Of a stretch of DNA of 64,000 nt, positions 40,522 to 53,010 are shown in pieces (the first letter of the stretch is position 1; the number at the start of each line of letters is the position of its first letter). A program made the translations under genes and the position numbers. The stretch lies in assembly GCF_964199755.1 (NCBI RefSeq), contig NC_133899.1:28127446-28191445 (forward strand). The letters are read 5' to 3'. This stretch comes from Larus michahellis. Taxonomy: Eukaryota; Chordata; Aves; Charadriiformes; Laridae. The notes under the pieces are model-generated. The model had not been told where the DNA came from. It saw only the letters and a list, made by a program, of their open reading frames with translations, and ran no database searches.

Positions 40522-42150
40522 TCATAGAATCATAGAATCATAGAATTGCCTAGGTTGGAAGGGACCTTTCAGATCATCTAGTCCAACCATCAACCTAACT
40601 CTGACAAAAACCATCACTAAACCATATCTCTAAGCATTATGTCTACCCGTCTTTTAAATACCTCCAGGGATGGTGCCTCAACCACTTCCCTGGGCAGCCT
40701 GTTCTGATGCTCAATAACCCTTTCAGTGTAAAAATTTTTCCTAATATCCAGTCTAAACCTCCCCTGGCACAACTTGAGGCCGTTTCCTCTTGTCCTATCG
40801 CCTATTACTTGGGAGAAAAGACTGACCCTCACCTCTCTGCAACCTCCCTTCAGGTAGTTGTAGAGAGTGAGAAGGTCTCCCCTCACCCTCCTTTTCTCCA
40901 GGCTGAACACCCCCAGCTCCCTCAGCCGCTCCTCATAAGACTTATTCTCCAGACCCCTCACCAGCTTTGTTGCCCTTCTCTGGACACGCTCCAGCACCTC
41001 AATGTCTTTTTTGTGGTGAGGGGCCCAAAACTGGACACAGTACTTGAGATGGGGCCTCACCAGTGCTGAGTACAGGGGGACGATCACTTCCCTAGTCTGG
41101 CTCACCACACTGTTCCTGATGCAGGCCAGGATGCTGTTGGCCTTCTTGGCCACCTGGGCACACTGCTGGCTCATATTCAGCCAGCTGCCAACCAACACCT
41201 CCAGGTCCTTTTCTGCCAGGCAGCTCTCCAGCCACTCTGCCCCAAGCCCATAGCGTCCATGGGGTTGTTGTGACCCAAGTGCAGGACCCGGCACTTGGCC
41301 TTGTTGAACCTCACACCATTGGCCCATTGATCCAGCCTGTCCAGATCCCTCTGCAGAGCCTTCCTACCCTAGGAACATTCACACCTAACTTGGTGTCAAC
41401 TGCAAACATATTGAGGGTGCACTCAATGCCCTTGTCCAGATCATTGATATTACAGAGAACTGACCCCAATACTGAGCCTTGGGGAGCACCACTTGTGACC
41501 AGCCGCCAACTGCATTTAACTCCATTCACCACCACTCTCTGGGCCCAGCCCTCCAGGCAGTTTTTAACCCAGCGAAGAGGACTCCTGTCCAAGCCATGGG
41601 CAGTCAGTTTCTCCAGGAGGATGCTGTGGGAAACTGTATCAAAGGCCTTACTAATGTCCAGGTAAACAACATCCACAGCCTTTCCCTCATCTACCAAGCA
41701 GGTCAGTTTGCCATAGAAGGAGATCAGGTTTGTCAAGCAGGACCTGCCTTTCATGAACCCATGCTGACTGAGCCTGATCGCCTGGTTGCTCTTCATGTGC
41801 CATATAATGGCACTCAGGATGATCTGTTCCGTGACCTTTCCAGGCACCGAGGTCAGACTGACAGGCCTGTAGTTCCCAGGATCATCCTTCCGGCCCTTCT
41901 TATGGATGGGTGTCACATTTGCTAGACGCCAGTCAACTGGGACCTCCCCGATTTGCCAGAACTGCTGCTAAATGACAGAAGATGTCTCGGTGAGCACTTC
42001 CTCCAGCTCCCTCAGTACCCGTGGGTGGATCCCATCCAGCCCCATAGACTTGTGTATGTCCAAGTGTTGGAGCAGGTCCCTCACCGTCTCCCTTTGGCTT
42101 ACAGAGGCTTCATTCTGCTTCTTGTCCCTATCTACTAGCTCAAAAGTGGA
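40522..42150 (-). mobile_element. CR1 LINE, longest copy in the window, minus strand
   Basis: The 3' end lies at the left with three tandem copies of the terminal unit (TCATAGAATCATAGAATCAT), then TTGCCTAGGTTGGAAGGGAC. The element extends 1.6 kb. Its right part (41917-42150) includes sequence upstream of the reverse-transcriptase core (GGATCCCATCCAGCCCCATA...GACTTGTGTATGTCC) that the shorter copies lack. Homology to CR1 ends near 42150. It is a distinct subfamily from the 11.5- and 14.6-kb copies, with a CATCAACCTAACTCTGAC-type 3' untranslated region. Confidence 0.95.
40617..41916 (-). pseudogene. CR1 reverse transcriptase with damaged active site
   Basis: Two overlapping minus-strand frames cover most of the palm and the C-terminal tail. 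The 41311-41916 frame starts at [20 protein letters not shown] (the N-terminal finger block) and has motif A in [16 protein letters not shown]. It has a shortened motif B region ([10 protein letters not shown], two residues missing against the IFIND form). Motif C reads FAVDTKLG, where the first catalytic Asp of FADD is Val. The frame changes near 41320, and the tail continues in 40617-41327 to [17 protein letters not shown]. The Asp loss and frameshift make it inactive. Confidence 0.9.
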
Positions 42151-44379
42151 AAAGCTTGTCTCAGAGATTCCCTTCTAATTAGAATGGGAATTTACTCCTT
42201 TGTGGATATATTCCTCCAGGCAGGAAGCCACTTACTCAGATGCAGCACCTTCAGTCACAGGGAATGGTGTTACTGTTTGGCTGCGGTTTTTTTAAATGCA
42301 TATGACAATTAGTATCACAACAAATTCATACTTCCCTTGCTAGTTTAAGGGTTAAGGAAAAAAACCTCACTTTGTCCTGTGAATATGTCACCAAACAAAG
42401 CAAGCAGAAACCAAAGGCACAGATGCACTTCTCTTTGAAATCTGCATAGTAATTACTGTTTACTGTCCTTCTTCCTTCATTGATGACTCTAATACAAAGG
42501 GTACAGTAAACAGCTGTGTGGGATTCATGGGCAGATCCATTAGCAGAATTAAGTATTTCGGCTAAGTGTAAGTCTCATGCTAGTTGTTTAAGACTGGATA
42601 ACAAGCTGAGAGGGAAATCACACAGGTCACAGGTCTTCAGGAAAAATCTTTTAGAAAGCATTGCTGGTAGTGCTGTTCTTGATTACAGGGAGATCAGAGC
42701 CCCAGCACAGATGGAAGGGCAAAGTACACAGGCTCCAGTGAAGCCTTTGAAAGTTTATCAGCCCTTGTACTCCAAAAACTGCCCATAGGTGTCTCATATC
42801 TGTATGCCAAAGAGCACAGGCCACTAAAAATGCGAGTCCAAGACTACTGGTGCAGCGCTCAAGGCACTGTGTGCTCTGTAGATAGAAGAAGAAGTTGGAA
42901 CTTGAGTCTTGTGCGGAAGTAACTTCTAATTGTATCACACCCAAAAGGAAAATTGGCCCAGAAGCCAAATTTGCATGAAAAAACTCTGCTACCAACCTCC
43001 TTTCTTCCTCCTGCTGCCCCACAACTGACCTCTTTTCTCATCCTTTGCAAATAACGCAAACTCCCAGCTTCATTTTCTGAGATTTCCCAGAGCACTGCGG
43101 ATGCTTTTCTTTCTGCCTGTCTCTCATGTTACATCCAGGAATGGCTATTTCTCTTTGCAAAGGTTATCTATGTTTGAAGCCTCCTCCCCATGGACAGAAT
43201 CATAAGGTCTCTGATGAGGAACAGCAAGTCTTTGTTCATTCTCAATGCATGGGGCTGTAAATCTTCTGAGGGTGACCAGGGAAACCAAGAGCTTGCTGTC
43301 CTCATAAATCTCCTAGGGTGGCTGTTGCAGGCATTGCATGCTCTCCAAGGGCTGCAGGTTTCCGACGGTCTCTCTAATTGTAGGATAGAAAATAAGCCAG
43401 TGTATGTACCAGGGGACAGGAACAAAAGATGGGGTTTGGGCACTTTAGTTAAAAAGTCCCCTGGATAAGCTGTGTGGGTTACTGGGAAAGACAAGAGTGT
43501 AACAGCCTTTGGAGCTTTACCCCTGCTTCTAGGATAAGCCGGTGTTAATCATCTGGGCTTTGCGTGGCCCTTTGTGCATTAAACTGGAAGTGCTGGTAAA
43601 ACACCTGCTGTGGTAAAACTGGGGTTGTACCCACATTTAGGGTTGGTGTACCCACTTGGGAATGACCTGTGATCTGGGGAGTGGTGGGGAAGGTCTGAGC
43701 AGACCAGCACAATCCAGCCAACATCCTGCCGTCTGGATGTGGTTCTTGGGCTGGGTCCATCCTCTCCCCACCTTTTATTTTTTTCTGGTTACAGAGCAGG
43801 GTGGGAGAGGACAGGGAAAGTGCTCCAGGGCAATGAGTGACACCCAGAAGCCAAACCCTTGTTATTGTACCAACACTTGCCATCTAGTTCTTCCCATCAG
43901 TGTGGCTCTCTCAAATATGCTGTGGTCAGTGCCATCATATACCTGTCCATAAAAGATAAAGCTCTTGCCTCATCACAATGGTGCCAGGTGATGTGTCTGT
44001 CTCTTGCAATACAGTGCAGTAATTTTGAAAGCTTGTGCACCAGGATGTCATCTGTTTGCAAAGGCTGGGAAATCATCTGCTGAGCCAGCGCACTTCAGCA
44101 TCACAACTGCAAATGCAGAGAAGGGGCTAACAGCACCACTTCCCAGTGACATGGCTGAGCCCGGCCGAGCATGACAGGCTCTCAAAGTGCTGCTGGGCTG
44201 CATGGAGTTGTTGATTTTTATTTTTATTTTTCCTTCAAGTTTTCCAAGTTTGATCTTTCCCAGGAGGAATACCTGTTTAACTGTGTCATCCAGCGGTGTG
44301 AAGGAGCCTGATCTTGTGATAGTAGCGCCAGACAGTGACTAGTAAGATTCATGTGCACGTGCCAGCTCTGCACTCATCT

Positions 44380-44445
44380 CTGTCTTAGCTTGGGCAGGTG
44401 ACTTATATCCCCATCTCTGCCTCCAGCTTGGTAAGACGGGGCATT
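44380..44445 (+). repeat. MIR-like SINE remnant
   Basis: CTTGGGCAGGTGACTTATAT, followed by CCATCTCTGCCTCCAG and GGTAAGACGGGGC, parallels the MIR central core (CTTGGGCAAGTCACTTAACC, TCTGTGCCTCAG, GTAAAATGGGG). It is heavily diverged, as expected for a repeat family older than birds. Confidence 0.5.
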
Positions 44446-46114
44446 TGTTGCAGCCTCTTTATCTGCCACCCAAATGAAGGATGCTTGGTGCCTCCAGCCC
44501 ACGTGCTTTTGTTCAGAGCAGGTATAGCGGAAAGCTAATTAACAGGGCAGGTTTAAGGCAGGTGTTACCCACAAGGCAGTTGTCATGCCGGTCTCTCCTC
44601 ATTACCGGTCTCATGTTTAGTCTTTGTGCCAGACTCCCCTTGAGTCTAGCGGCCTGGGAAGGACAAGAGCTGTTTCTCTGGATGTCTATTGGTCCCCAGC
44701 AGCGGTGGAGGGAAGCCTGAGTGAACTGGTCCCTCCAGCTGCTCTGACTTTCCTGGTGTTCCCACTGCCATGACCAGCAAGGAAGGGTCCACCGGTTCCC
44801 TGGGTGTTCTGTTGCTCAAAGTGACAGCCTCCTTATAGGCTCTATAGCCCTTGGCTGGATGCTCCTTCCTCCTCTTGTCCTTCTGGCAACTATTTAATAA
44901 GCTCCAGCGATGCTCTTCCTGGCAGGCCCATGATATGACTATTTGAATTTTGCCTTTTCTTTTTAACCAGGTTCATTTTCTTCCTCCTCCAGGCAACTGG
45001 CGATGCCTATGGGAGGGCTCTCACATCCTCCTGCTGCCTTAGATACCTGAGTACCACTTCCCCTTCTCACCCAGACAACTAGCAGTCTATTTGTTTTCAG
45101 TCTCCCTGGAACAAGCCTGGCCTTTTATTTCATACCTTTATTCTGCCCTGCCAGCAGCCCCGGAGCTCCCTTGCCAGAGCAAGAGAAGAGTTGATCTCCA
45201 CACGCTGAGACGCAACTGGCCCTGGTGTGAGACAGGAAACAGGCTTGGATTTGGCCATGTGGGTCAGATGTTTTTGTTTTGATTTCTTTATTTGTTTGCT
45301 ACTTTTCCTGATGCCTGCTGCTTCACTCTGGAGGATTTCAGCTTTTGTTACAAACAAATCAAAATTTAAAAAAAAAAAAAGGAAAAAGAAGGTGTTGGAG
45401 GAAGCAGTGACATTTGGAAAAGTGAGCAAAGCGATGTGGTGACGTTTGCCTCAGTGTGCTGAAAGCTCGAAACAACAGCTTGGAGGCAGATTGAGGATCT
45501 ACCTCTTGGCTGTCAGTCCCCTTCCTCAGCTGCATCCCCCAGCAGGCTTCCAGCACGCAGGGCTCGCTCCCTTTGCACTTTCCCTCCGTAGCCACTAAGT
45601 GAATGCTATATGGCATTTTAATAATAACCAAAGTCTGAAGATTTCACGTGGGTCTGGGAGTTAGGCTACAGAGCTGGGCTGTGGTGGGTTTAAATTTTTG
45701 TAAGAAGAGCCAAATTGGAGGAGTTCTGCAAATCCTGCACACTCCTAGGCTGAGCATCTGCACATTATACACTGAGATGGTGCCTCAGTTTTGCATCTCA
45801 GTTAGGTGGAGCTGGGGAAAGTATCATCAATTTAAACCTTGCTTTAACAGCTCCCTGCCTGGATTCAATCTCTTTAATGAACATACGCAGAGATCAGAGT
45901 GAGGGGCAAGCTGAAAAATTCAGATCCCAATCCAAAATGTGAATGTGCCAGCATTTGGGTGTGTAGGTCTGGAGCTGGACTCTGACTCAGCTGCAAATAG
46001 GGACCCTTTGCAAAACATGGATCAAGGTTCAAATTCCTGTCCCTGCTCCAAAATTAAATGAGGATTGAAGAAATTCTGAGAACTCAGTGCTTTGGTTCTG
46101 GGCCACTTAAGAGG

Positions 46115-46215
46115 GGTGAAGTATGTGTTTAAGTGCTTTGTTAAATAGGAATAGACTTCAGCATGTGCTTAATGTTATTAAGTGCTTAGCTGTTTTTGTT
46201 GAATCAAGGCCCCTG
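46115..46215. repeat. Ancient amniote interspersed repeat (degraded)
   Basis: GTGTTTAAGTGCTTTGTTAA, then AGCATGTGCTTAATG, TTAAGTGCTTAGCTG and TGTTGAATCAAGGCC, matches the TTAAGTGCTTTGCTGAAT family of words that recurs in an old amniote repeat. It may be related to the piece at 23.7 kb. I give no family name because I am not certain of it. Confidence 0.5.
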
Positions 46216-48226
46216 GCTTTTAAAGTCAATACAAACCCCTTAGACTGCATCTGAAAGGATTTGGAAAAGAAGTGGCATCCAGATACTGCTGCATGTTTGA
46301 CTGCTGAGCTCTGCATTCCTGCTTTGAAGGCTTGCTCCCCTAAATCTGCTCTCATTCCTATTCCAAATCATCTAAATGGCTTGTCCCTGGCCACCAGGTG
46401 ATTATGCAAGAGAGGATGGGGAGTTATGGATATTTAATGCACGCCCCAGCGCAACTCATGGAGAAGTTCAGCTGTCCTGCAGTTTCCATCAGTGATCCCA
46501 ACCATAAGCATGGTAATACTGGGATGTTGAAGTGTGATGCTGTTTTGCTGGCCCAACTGAAGAGGCACACTGCAGGTCTTCTGATCCCCTCTTTTGGTGG
46601 CTGCTGTGCTGCTCCTTGTAGCCATCTTCTCCTTGTTGTGAGAGCCTCTGGAGTCAGTTTGGTTAAAAGGAGTGGGTGAGCATGAGCTAAGCTGACTACC
46701 CATGGATGACGTGGGTTAGGGAGCGATCACGGGAACACAGCTGGCTGATCCATCACCAACAGCAGGGAACTGAGAGTAGCTGCAGGCAGTGAACTTTTCA
46801 GCAAAAGTAGATGCTGCTGGAAAGGAGGTGTCCCCAAAAGTCTGCAACAAGAGGATGGATAAAAACCTCATCCCCTGAAATAGCGTTTTGGTGGCACAAG
46901 AGCTGTAACTGGCAAGCAGCGTTTGAGAGAAATGAGACTCCAGAAAGAAGTGGGGAAAAAATAGCAACTTCTCCTGCTTTACAGGTAAAAGAGTGTCTAA
47001 GACCAGGATGGAAATAGATGGAAAACGTATGCACAGATGAAAGGCTTGAAATGAAATACATTATGCATGAGACTAACAGTTGGAATCTGAGAGCCACTTG
47101 GAGGTAATCATCTGAAAAGTAGGACGGGTTCTGGGCAACAATTTCAGCCTATTGCAGCGCCATGAAAATGGTTACCAGAAACTAGATTTCCTTTTAAAGG
47201 AAAGACAAAGTTAAAATTGCAGGACTGGAGCGGCCTTCTCTGGACAAACCAGATGCAGGTCTCTCTCCCCTGGGTCCCCTCCCAGGTCTGGAGGGACAGG
47301 CAGACTGGCTGCTGAGTCGGTCCTGGGACAGGGCTGGCAGTGCTGTCCCATGAGTAGCAGTGCCATATGATGGAGAGGTTTTTGATCTGCAATGCCAACA
47401 TCTTTTAAAATGAAAAAACTTTCCCAGTGGTGCCTTGCTGTTACAGGCTATTTTTCTAAAAAATGTTCCTGTCTGCACATCTGATGCTAATACAGCAAAT
47501 GGTAGCGCAAAGATGCAGCATGCCCCGAATCAACCGTTCAGCTGTGAGATTCAGATTAAAGTTTTGGGCCAATAATTTCTGGAAATTCAAATGTTATTCT
47601 TTTCTCTTGCAGGTTTGCAGATACCTGGGCTGATAGAAAATGTGCTCTTACAGGACAAAGCCTTTATTAAAGAAGATTAAAAAGTGATATTCCGTCCTAA
47701 GCCAAGATCGATAAGAGGCTCACTACTTAAAAAATGGTGGAACAATGAAAACAACAGCAATTCAGGTACCACTGCAGGTTGGTTTGCACCTGAATTCAAA
47801 GCCAGCCTTTCGTGTGCAGCAGTTTCTCAGCTCAGGTTTTAAATTAAGGCTCAGAGCCTGACAGCAAGTCCCTACAGAGCCCTATCTGTTTTGATTCAGA
47901 TCCTGCTGTTTATGTGTCGCAGGCTCCATGACTGCACACCTGACCTTCCAAGTTTTATGTGACTCGCTGATGCAAAGCTTGGAGCCAGTGACACCTCTCT
48001 TCCTCCGGGCACGTGCCTTAAGCAACAACAAGAGCTCTGTGTTTGTTCTTCCTAGCACAGTGGAAAGGAAATTATTTCAAGCAGATTTATGCTGGGGTTT
48101 TTTTTAGTGGTTCCTTGACTTGTTTTTGTTATACACTAAATGAGACTCACTCTTGTTAACCCTCTGAGTATAGAAAACCAGGAGAGAGACAATGGGTGGA
48201 GATGAAGCTTAAAATTTTAGGTTAAG

Positions 48227-48266
48227 TAAGTTCTTAATTGCAAAATTAAGTTCTTAGATGCAAAGA
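48227..48266. repeat. 20-bp tandem duplication
   Basis: Two adjacent copies of a 20-bp unit, TAAGTTCTTAATTGCAAAAT and TAAGTTCTTAGATGCAAAGA, which differ at about four positions. It is probably replication slippage. Confidence 0.8.
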
Positions 48267-48422
48267 ACGTGATGGTGAGCTAGTGAGAGTGAAGTCATGT
48301 ACTGAGGACCACCTTAGCAGACTGATACTACCAAAAGATCTTTTGAGCCTTCTTCCTTTACACATGTGACATCTGCTTTAAAGGGAGAGCCCAAATAACA
48401 GAGGATGGTATACCTAACCTCT

Positions 48423-48500
48423 TCTGCCTCTGCCACTGAAGCCTTGTGACCTTGGTTGAGTTATTTAGCCCACCTCAGCTTGCCTATGTCCAAAAAAAGG
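48423..48500 (+). repeat. MIR-like SINE remnant
   Basis: CTGCCACTGAAGCCTTGTGA followed by CCTTGGTTGAGTTATTTAGC and CCACCTCAG parallels the MIR core (GTGTGACCTTGGGCAAGTCACTTAACC). The alignment is longer than that of the 44.4-kb candidate. Confidence 0.55.
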
Positions 48501-49013
48501 TTAAAAGCCAGCTCATAAAATGTGCTGTTTGGTGCAAAGAAGATACATGCAGGTTGCCACTGATTCATGTTCAAGGGCCTTTTTTCACTGGCGGTGGAGC
48601 TGATGTAAAGGGGCCTTTGTCCAAGTGAGCATCAGCTGAGACTGAATGAACTCCACTAAAGGCTGTAGGGTTAGAGTTTTCTGAGAAAAAATAGAGAAGC
48701 TGTCATATTTGTGTGAACTAAAACATGTCGCAGGCGCAGTGTGATCTTGCTCAGCTTCCCATGGCGTGCAGGTAGGCTTGATAGTAAACCCTTCCTGTGA
48801 GCATTTCTGCCCAGCTCCAGGCTCCCACCATGCGGCCTGCTTCAGCTGAGGGGTCCCAAGGCTGTCCGAAGAGTGCCATTGCAGCCAGCTCTGCCTTCAT
48901 CACAGGCAGCTGGAATGCAAATTGTACTGCAAATTATGTCCTTTCTTCTGGAAAGGGCTTACTACTTCGAGCATGAACCTCTCTGGTCCTGGGTTGAATG
49001 GTGAGCTGTGTCT

Positions 49014-49065
49014 GTTTACGGAAAGTAAGGTAGTAGTAAGTTTACGGCTGTAGTAAGGTAGGTGC
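49014..49065. repeat. 26-bp imperfect tandem repeat
   Basis: GTTTACGG recurs 26 bases apart (49014 and 49040), and the GTAGTAAGGTAG words around it repeat with the same spacing. That is about two copies of a degenerate unit. Confidence 0.7.
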
Positions 49066-49270
49066 AATGATTCAGCTAGCAAGGAGAGCACGAAATGTAC
49101 AAGCCTGTTTGTGAAAAAACATCTGTGCCACGCAGCTGTCACTATTGCTATACCTTCACTACCCAGCATACATTAGCTGGCCAGGTTAGCCCTGTATGGG
49201 GTAAGTGTTCACACAGGCTGAACTACCTGAAAGTAGGTAGTAGCGAGGTGGGGGTTGGTCTTCTCCCAAG

Positions 49271-49533
49271 TCACAGGTAACAGGACAAAAAAAATGGCCT
49301 CAAGTTGTGCCAGGAGAGGTTTAGATTGGATATTAGGAAAAATTTCTTCACTGAAAGGGTTGTCAAGCGTTGGAACAGGCTGCCCAGGGAAGTGGTTGAG
49401 TTGCCATCCTTGGAGGTATTTAAAAGACCTGTAGATGTGGTGCTGAGGATCATGGTTTAGTGGTACCTTGGCAGTGTTAGGTTAACGGTTGGACTTGATG
49501 ATCTTAAAGGTCTCTTCCAACCTATGATTCTAA
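49271..49533 (+). mobile_element. CR1 LINE 3' end, plus strand
   Basis: Only the last 260 bp are present: ATGGCCTCAAGTTGTGCCAG, GGTTTAGATTGGATATTAGG, TTGGAACAGGCTGCCCAGG, and the tail TGATCTTAAAGGTCTCTTCC ending AACCTATGATTCTAAG. The coding part read on the plus strand is the extreme C terminus of ORF2 with substitutions. The terminal 8-bp unit is present once and mutated. It belongs to the same broad subfamily as the 40.5-kb copy, with a GTTAGGTTAACGGTTGGAC motif before the end. Confidence 0.93.
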
Positions 49534-50161
49534 GTGGTGCTACACTACTGCATAACAAGAGAGCTGTTGCTATACTCAATGATACTAGCAACGTTACCAT
49601 GGTTTTGCAGTGTTCCTAAAGCAGAGCTGGCCCCAGCATAGCCTCTCTTGGCCTGCTGCACTTTGTCTCCCTCCTCCCTACCTCTATGTGGATATCCTTC
49701 TGCTGCAGCACAAGATAAAGGGGGGCTGGAGGCGAGACCCACTCTCTGCCCTTCTTCCTCTTGGCAGAGAGCTGGAGCAGAACAGGGCTGCCGGGCATGT
49801 AGGGCTGAGAGGGGAACACAGATGGGTTTTGCTGTGGGAGCAGAGGGTCTTAGAAACGTGACGGAGCAAAGGAGGGCTCAGCAGCACAAGTAGTCCTCTG
49901 TGCAGCTGCCATGGGTAGGTCTCTGAAGGCTAGATTGGGGTATTGGAGAGGGCAGAAGGGAGAGATCTCTGTGTAGCCAAGCACAGGTATGGTCATTTCC
50001 TGATTAGCAAGGACGTGTGGTTCTTTAGGGCAGATCGAGTGCTGAAGGCAGATGGAGAGGAGAAAGGAAGGCAGCCAGTGGTAGGGCTGGGTCTGGCCTT
50101 TGCATGGACTTGCTATACTGGACTGGCTGGCACTGGAGCCTATATTTACGTGGCATGTGAA

Positions 50162-50179
50162 GAGCATGAGCTCATGCTC
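50162..50179. repeat. Perfect 18-bp palindrome
   Basis: GAGCATGAGCTCATGCTC equals its own reverse complement over all 18 bases, with no spacer. The bases on either side (A and A) do not extend it. It lies about 40 bp left of the old CR1-like piece. Confidence 0.95.
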
Positions 50180-50220
50180 AGTATATTGCTGTCCCTTGAA
50201 GAGTCTTTATCGATCCTGTC

Positions 50221-50400
50221 ATCCATATCTAACCTTTTCTTAAAGACATCCTATGATGGAGAAGCTTTCTCCTCCTCAGGCTGTTCTGGTTCCTTCTGTT
50301 GGGAATTTTTCTCAGGTTGTCTAAATCTCAAGCTGTAATTTAAACACATAATTTCTGTTCTTCCACTGCCGGTGGCTAATTATTCACAGTGTAATAGACC
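50221..50400 (-). mobile_element. Old degraded CR1-like fragment, minus strand
   Basis: ATCTAACCTTTTCTTAAAGA, GATGGAGAAGCTTTCTCCTC, TCTAAATCTCAAGCTGTAAT and TTAAACACATAATTTCTGTT follow the order of the reverse-complemented 3' part of older CR1 families. In those, the sequence encodes the RHWNRLP-type tail and the Lys- or Arg-rich stretch upstream of it. Divergence is far higher than in the young copies, so this insertion is old. Confidence 0.6.
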
Positions 50401-52944
50401 TTCTTCTGCAAAGGCCGTGCTGGTGAGGGCTGTTCCCAGCCTGATATGCTGAGATGAACACTGGCAGCATGGGAGCAAGAAAGCATTAAACTAAGCAGAT
50501 GTCCGTGTCACCAAAGGTTAGGCATTTTTAAATGTAAATATGGAACCTAGGCTAGGAGAAAAAAAAGGAGTCAAAGTACAAGAACATCAGACATGATATT
50601 GTAAGGATGAATCAAAAACAATTGCAGCAGAACTCAATTGACATCACCTGCTTGGTGATGAAGGAGAAAGAAAAAAAATTAGGTGAGAAAGAAAGTGTCA
50701 CTTGGAGTAGTCCAGCTGTGACTTCATTTGAACAGTGTCCATGAACCTGGGGATGGAATGCAATCAGTTAGCATTAGGACATGATGTATTAGGTGATTTC
50801 TTAAAATGCTGGTCAAGTTTCTTTATCGTGAACAATGAGGAGGTAGCTTCAAGCTCTTGCTTCTTGTCAGCTGTGAACATCATGAGTGACACTGGTTTGT
50901 TTAACTCCATGTTCCCCCTCCGCATATTGTCCTTATCAGACCCTCTCTTAGCCTTAAAACAGAGGCAAAACTGGAGCTGATCTTGCCTGGCTTTCCACTT
51001 TCCATCCAATTCTCTCGCACATCTTAATCTAGGGACTAGAAGCAAGTTTTGCATCTTCTTTGCCAGTCTGAGACCTGACACGGGTAGAAGGCATTGCTGG
51101 AGCAGCACTGCGGTACCTCTCTGGGCTCGGGGCTCACCAGCTCTCCAGAAGTTCTGCACTGCTCTGGCTCCTTTGCTAAGCAGAAGTGGGTCTCTCATGG
51201 CCTTGGGGAGCACCACCCCATCTGAGACGGCAATGGGTGATTCAAAGTCAGTCTTTTTCCTGACTCAACAGATGGGCTGCTGCCTGCAAAAAGGAAACAA
51301 ATGTCTTTGCATGGCTTATAGTCTGACAGGAATGTCTGGAGAAGCTCTAATGTTGCATCCCCACAAGCAGCTGACTTCTGCATCCTCTTCCAAGGCCTCC
51401 TGGGTGACTTCTCATTTCACAAACAGTTCATCCTTCCTTCCACATTCCCTCTGGATGGAACTTTTTGCTGGAGGGTTTCCTGCGCTTATCTCTTCATTCC
51501 TGTACAGCTCTGCCTTCTCAGTTGTAACAGTGCAATTGCTCACACTTAAAAATGGATCGCTGAAATATCTAGGTTAACAAAAAGGAAAGAAGAGGTTATT
51601 TTTTTTAAACTCAGATCAGGGTACTGATCTGTTTTCCAGCCATAGTCCCTGCACAGCTGGTGGGATGATGAGCTGCAGAAGAGGGATAGCCAGGTGTAGG
51701 AAATGCCCAAACTAACAGTCAATAGCAGGGAAAGGGACAGCATCGCAGTCCTCCCTGTTTCCAGCACGTTTCCCTCTTGTACATCAGACTGGGGGAGTCA
51801 GATCATTGCAGTGACCCCATGGATGTCTGTCCCTTCACCTGACAAACGGGCAATGGCACTAGGGGTGAGGGAAAGTGAGACTGTGTCTTTTGATGGGAGA
51901 CCACAGTCAGATCAGATTAGAGTAAGGAGAAACTGGATCTTGAGGGATCTAATCAAGTTGTCAATGGTTCCTAAATGTAGCAGTCGTTAGCAGTTTTTGC
52001 CATAACAATATGAATGTGGTAATGTTTTGACTGGCTGGGGCAGTGCCTGGCATCTGAATATCGTAAGTTTGTGTTAAAGATCCTATTCCATGTTTAAGGA
52101 ATTTGGCCTCTGCATCTTGTTGATGGCATAGAAATGTTTCAATGCTGTAAAAATGCAAGGAAATAAATGTAGGCTAAAGGAGTCTGAGAAGAGTAAAGTG
52201 CATCATAGGTATGCTGCAGTTACCTATCACCCAGAGAAATTGATTTTGTTCGACAAAAAATGGAAACACTGCCAGGATATTTTGCTTCAGTTTAGGTTAT
52301 TTGCTAGAATTGTGTGTGGTTAGTAATAACCAGCTCAAGGTTCACTTGTAATAATAAAGTAACCATGGTAATATGATAACACAAACTGATGTCAGTCTGA
52401 TTTGCTGATAAGATTTATACCCTATTATATTATCGAATGCAATTAAGAAATGCTTAGAAAATTAACATCAGAATAGATTAAAATAAAGTATCAGAGGCGT
52501 AGTGACAACTGTGGGTCTTAAGCATAGTCCCCAAGAGGATGTTTTCAGATAATGCATCACCCTGCATCCAAAGGGCTGTGTTACAATAAGCAAGGAAAGC
52601 AATTGCTTTCATTTTACAAACAGGGAATTGCAATGTTCCTCTTAGTTTCTGCAATTTCCTGCACTCATTTTAGAGTGTAACTGGTCAGAAATGAACCTAG
52701 GAAAAGTAACAAGTGTTAATTGGCTTCATTTAATCTAAACTGAATTCAGTGATCAGCAGGGGTGGAAGAGAGAAAGACAAATACATGCATTGGGACTGTA
52801 GGGGTTCGCTCTCAGTGGGAAGGAAATTAATGGCGAGACGGCGGTCAGAAACTCTCACCCCTTGCCTATGTGTTTTGGACTCACTGCCCATCATGCCAAC
52901 CAGTACTTTCTCAGGGCTCCTTTTACATTACTAGTGGCAGTCAC

Positions 52945-53010
52945 CTGCTGTTTCTTGTCTTGTAAGCTCCGTGGGGCAGAGACCATCTCCTTATTCCCTA
53001 TATATGAAAT
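52945..53010 (+). repeat. Possible ancient retroposon tail
   Basis: TTGTCTTGTAAGCTCCGTGG followed by GGCAGAGACCATCTCCTTAT resembles the conserved tail TGTAAGCTCCTTGGGGCAGG-GACC of old amniote L2/L3/MIR-type retroposons. The family cannot be set by eye. Confidence 0.5.

Larger units (their letters stand above)
42151..49270. other. Intergenic stretch, no gene seen
   Basis: Unique sequence with short unconvincing open frames (at most 123 codons). It contains two MIR-like remnants, one ancient amniote repeat remnant and two small tandem duplications, each listed separately. An A-run at about 45368-45380 is short and shows no processed pseudogene upstream of it. Confidence 0.55.

Noticed and set aside
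48227..49065. Small tandem duplications as a minisatellite locus
   Set aside because: Each has only about two copies and they are unrelated to each other.
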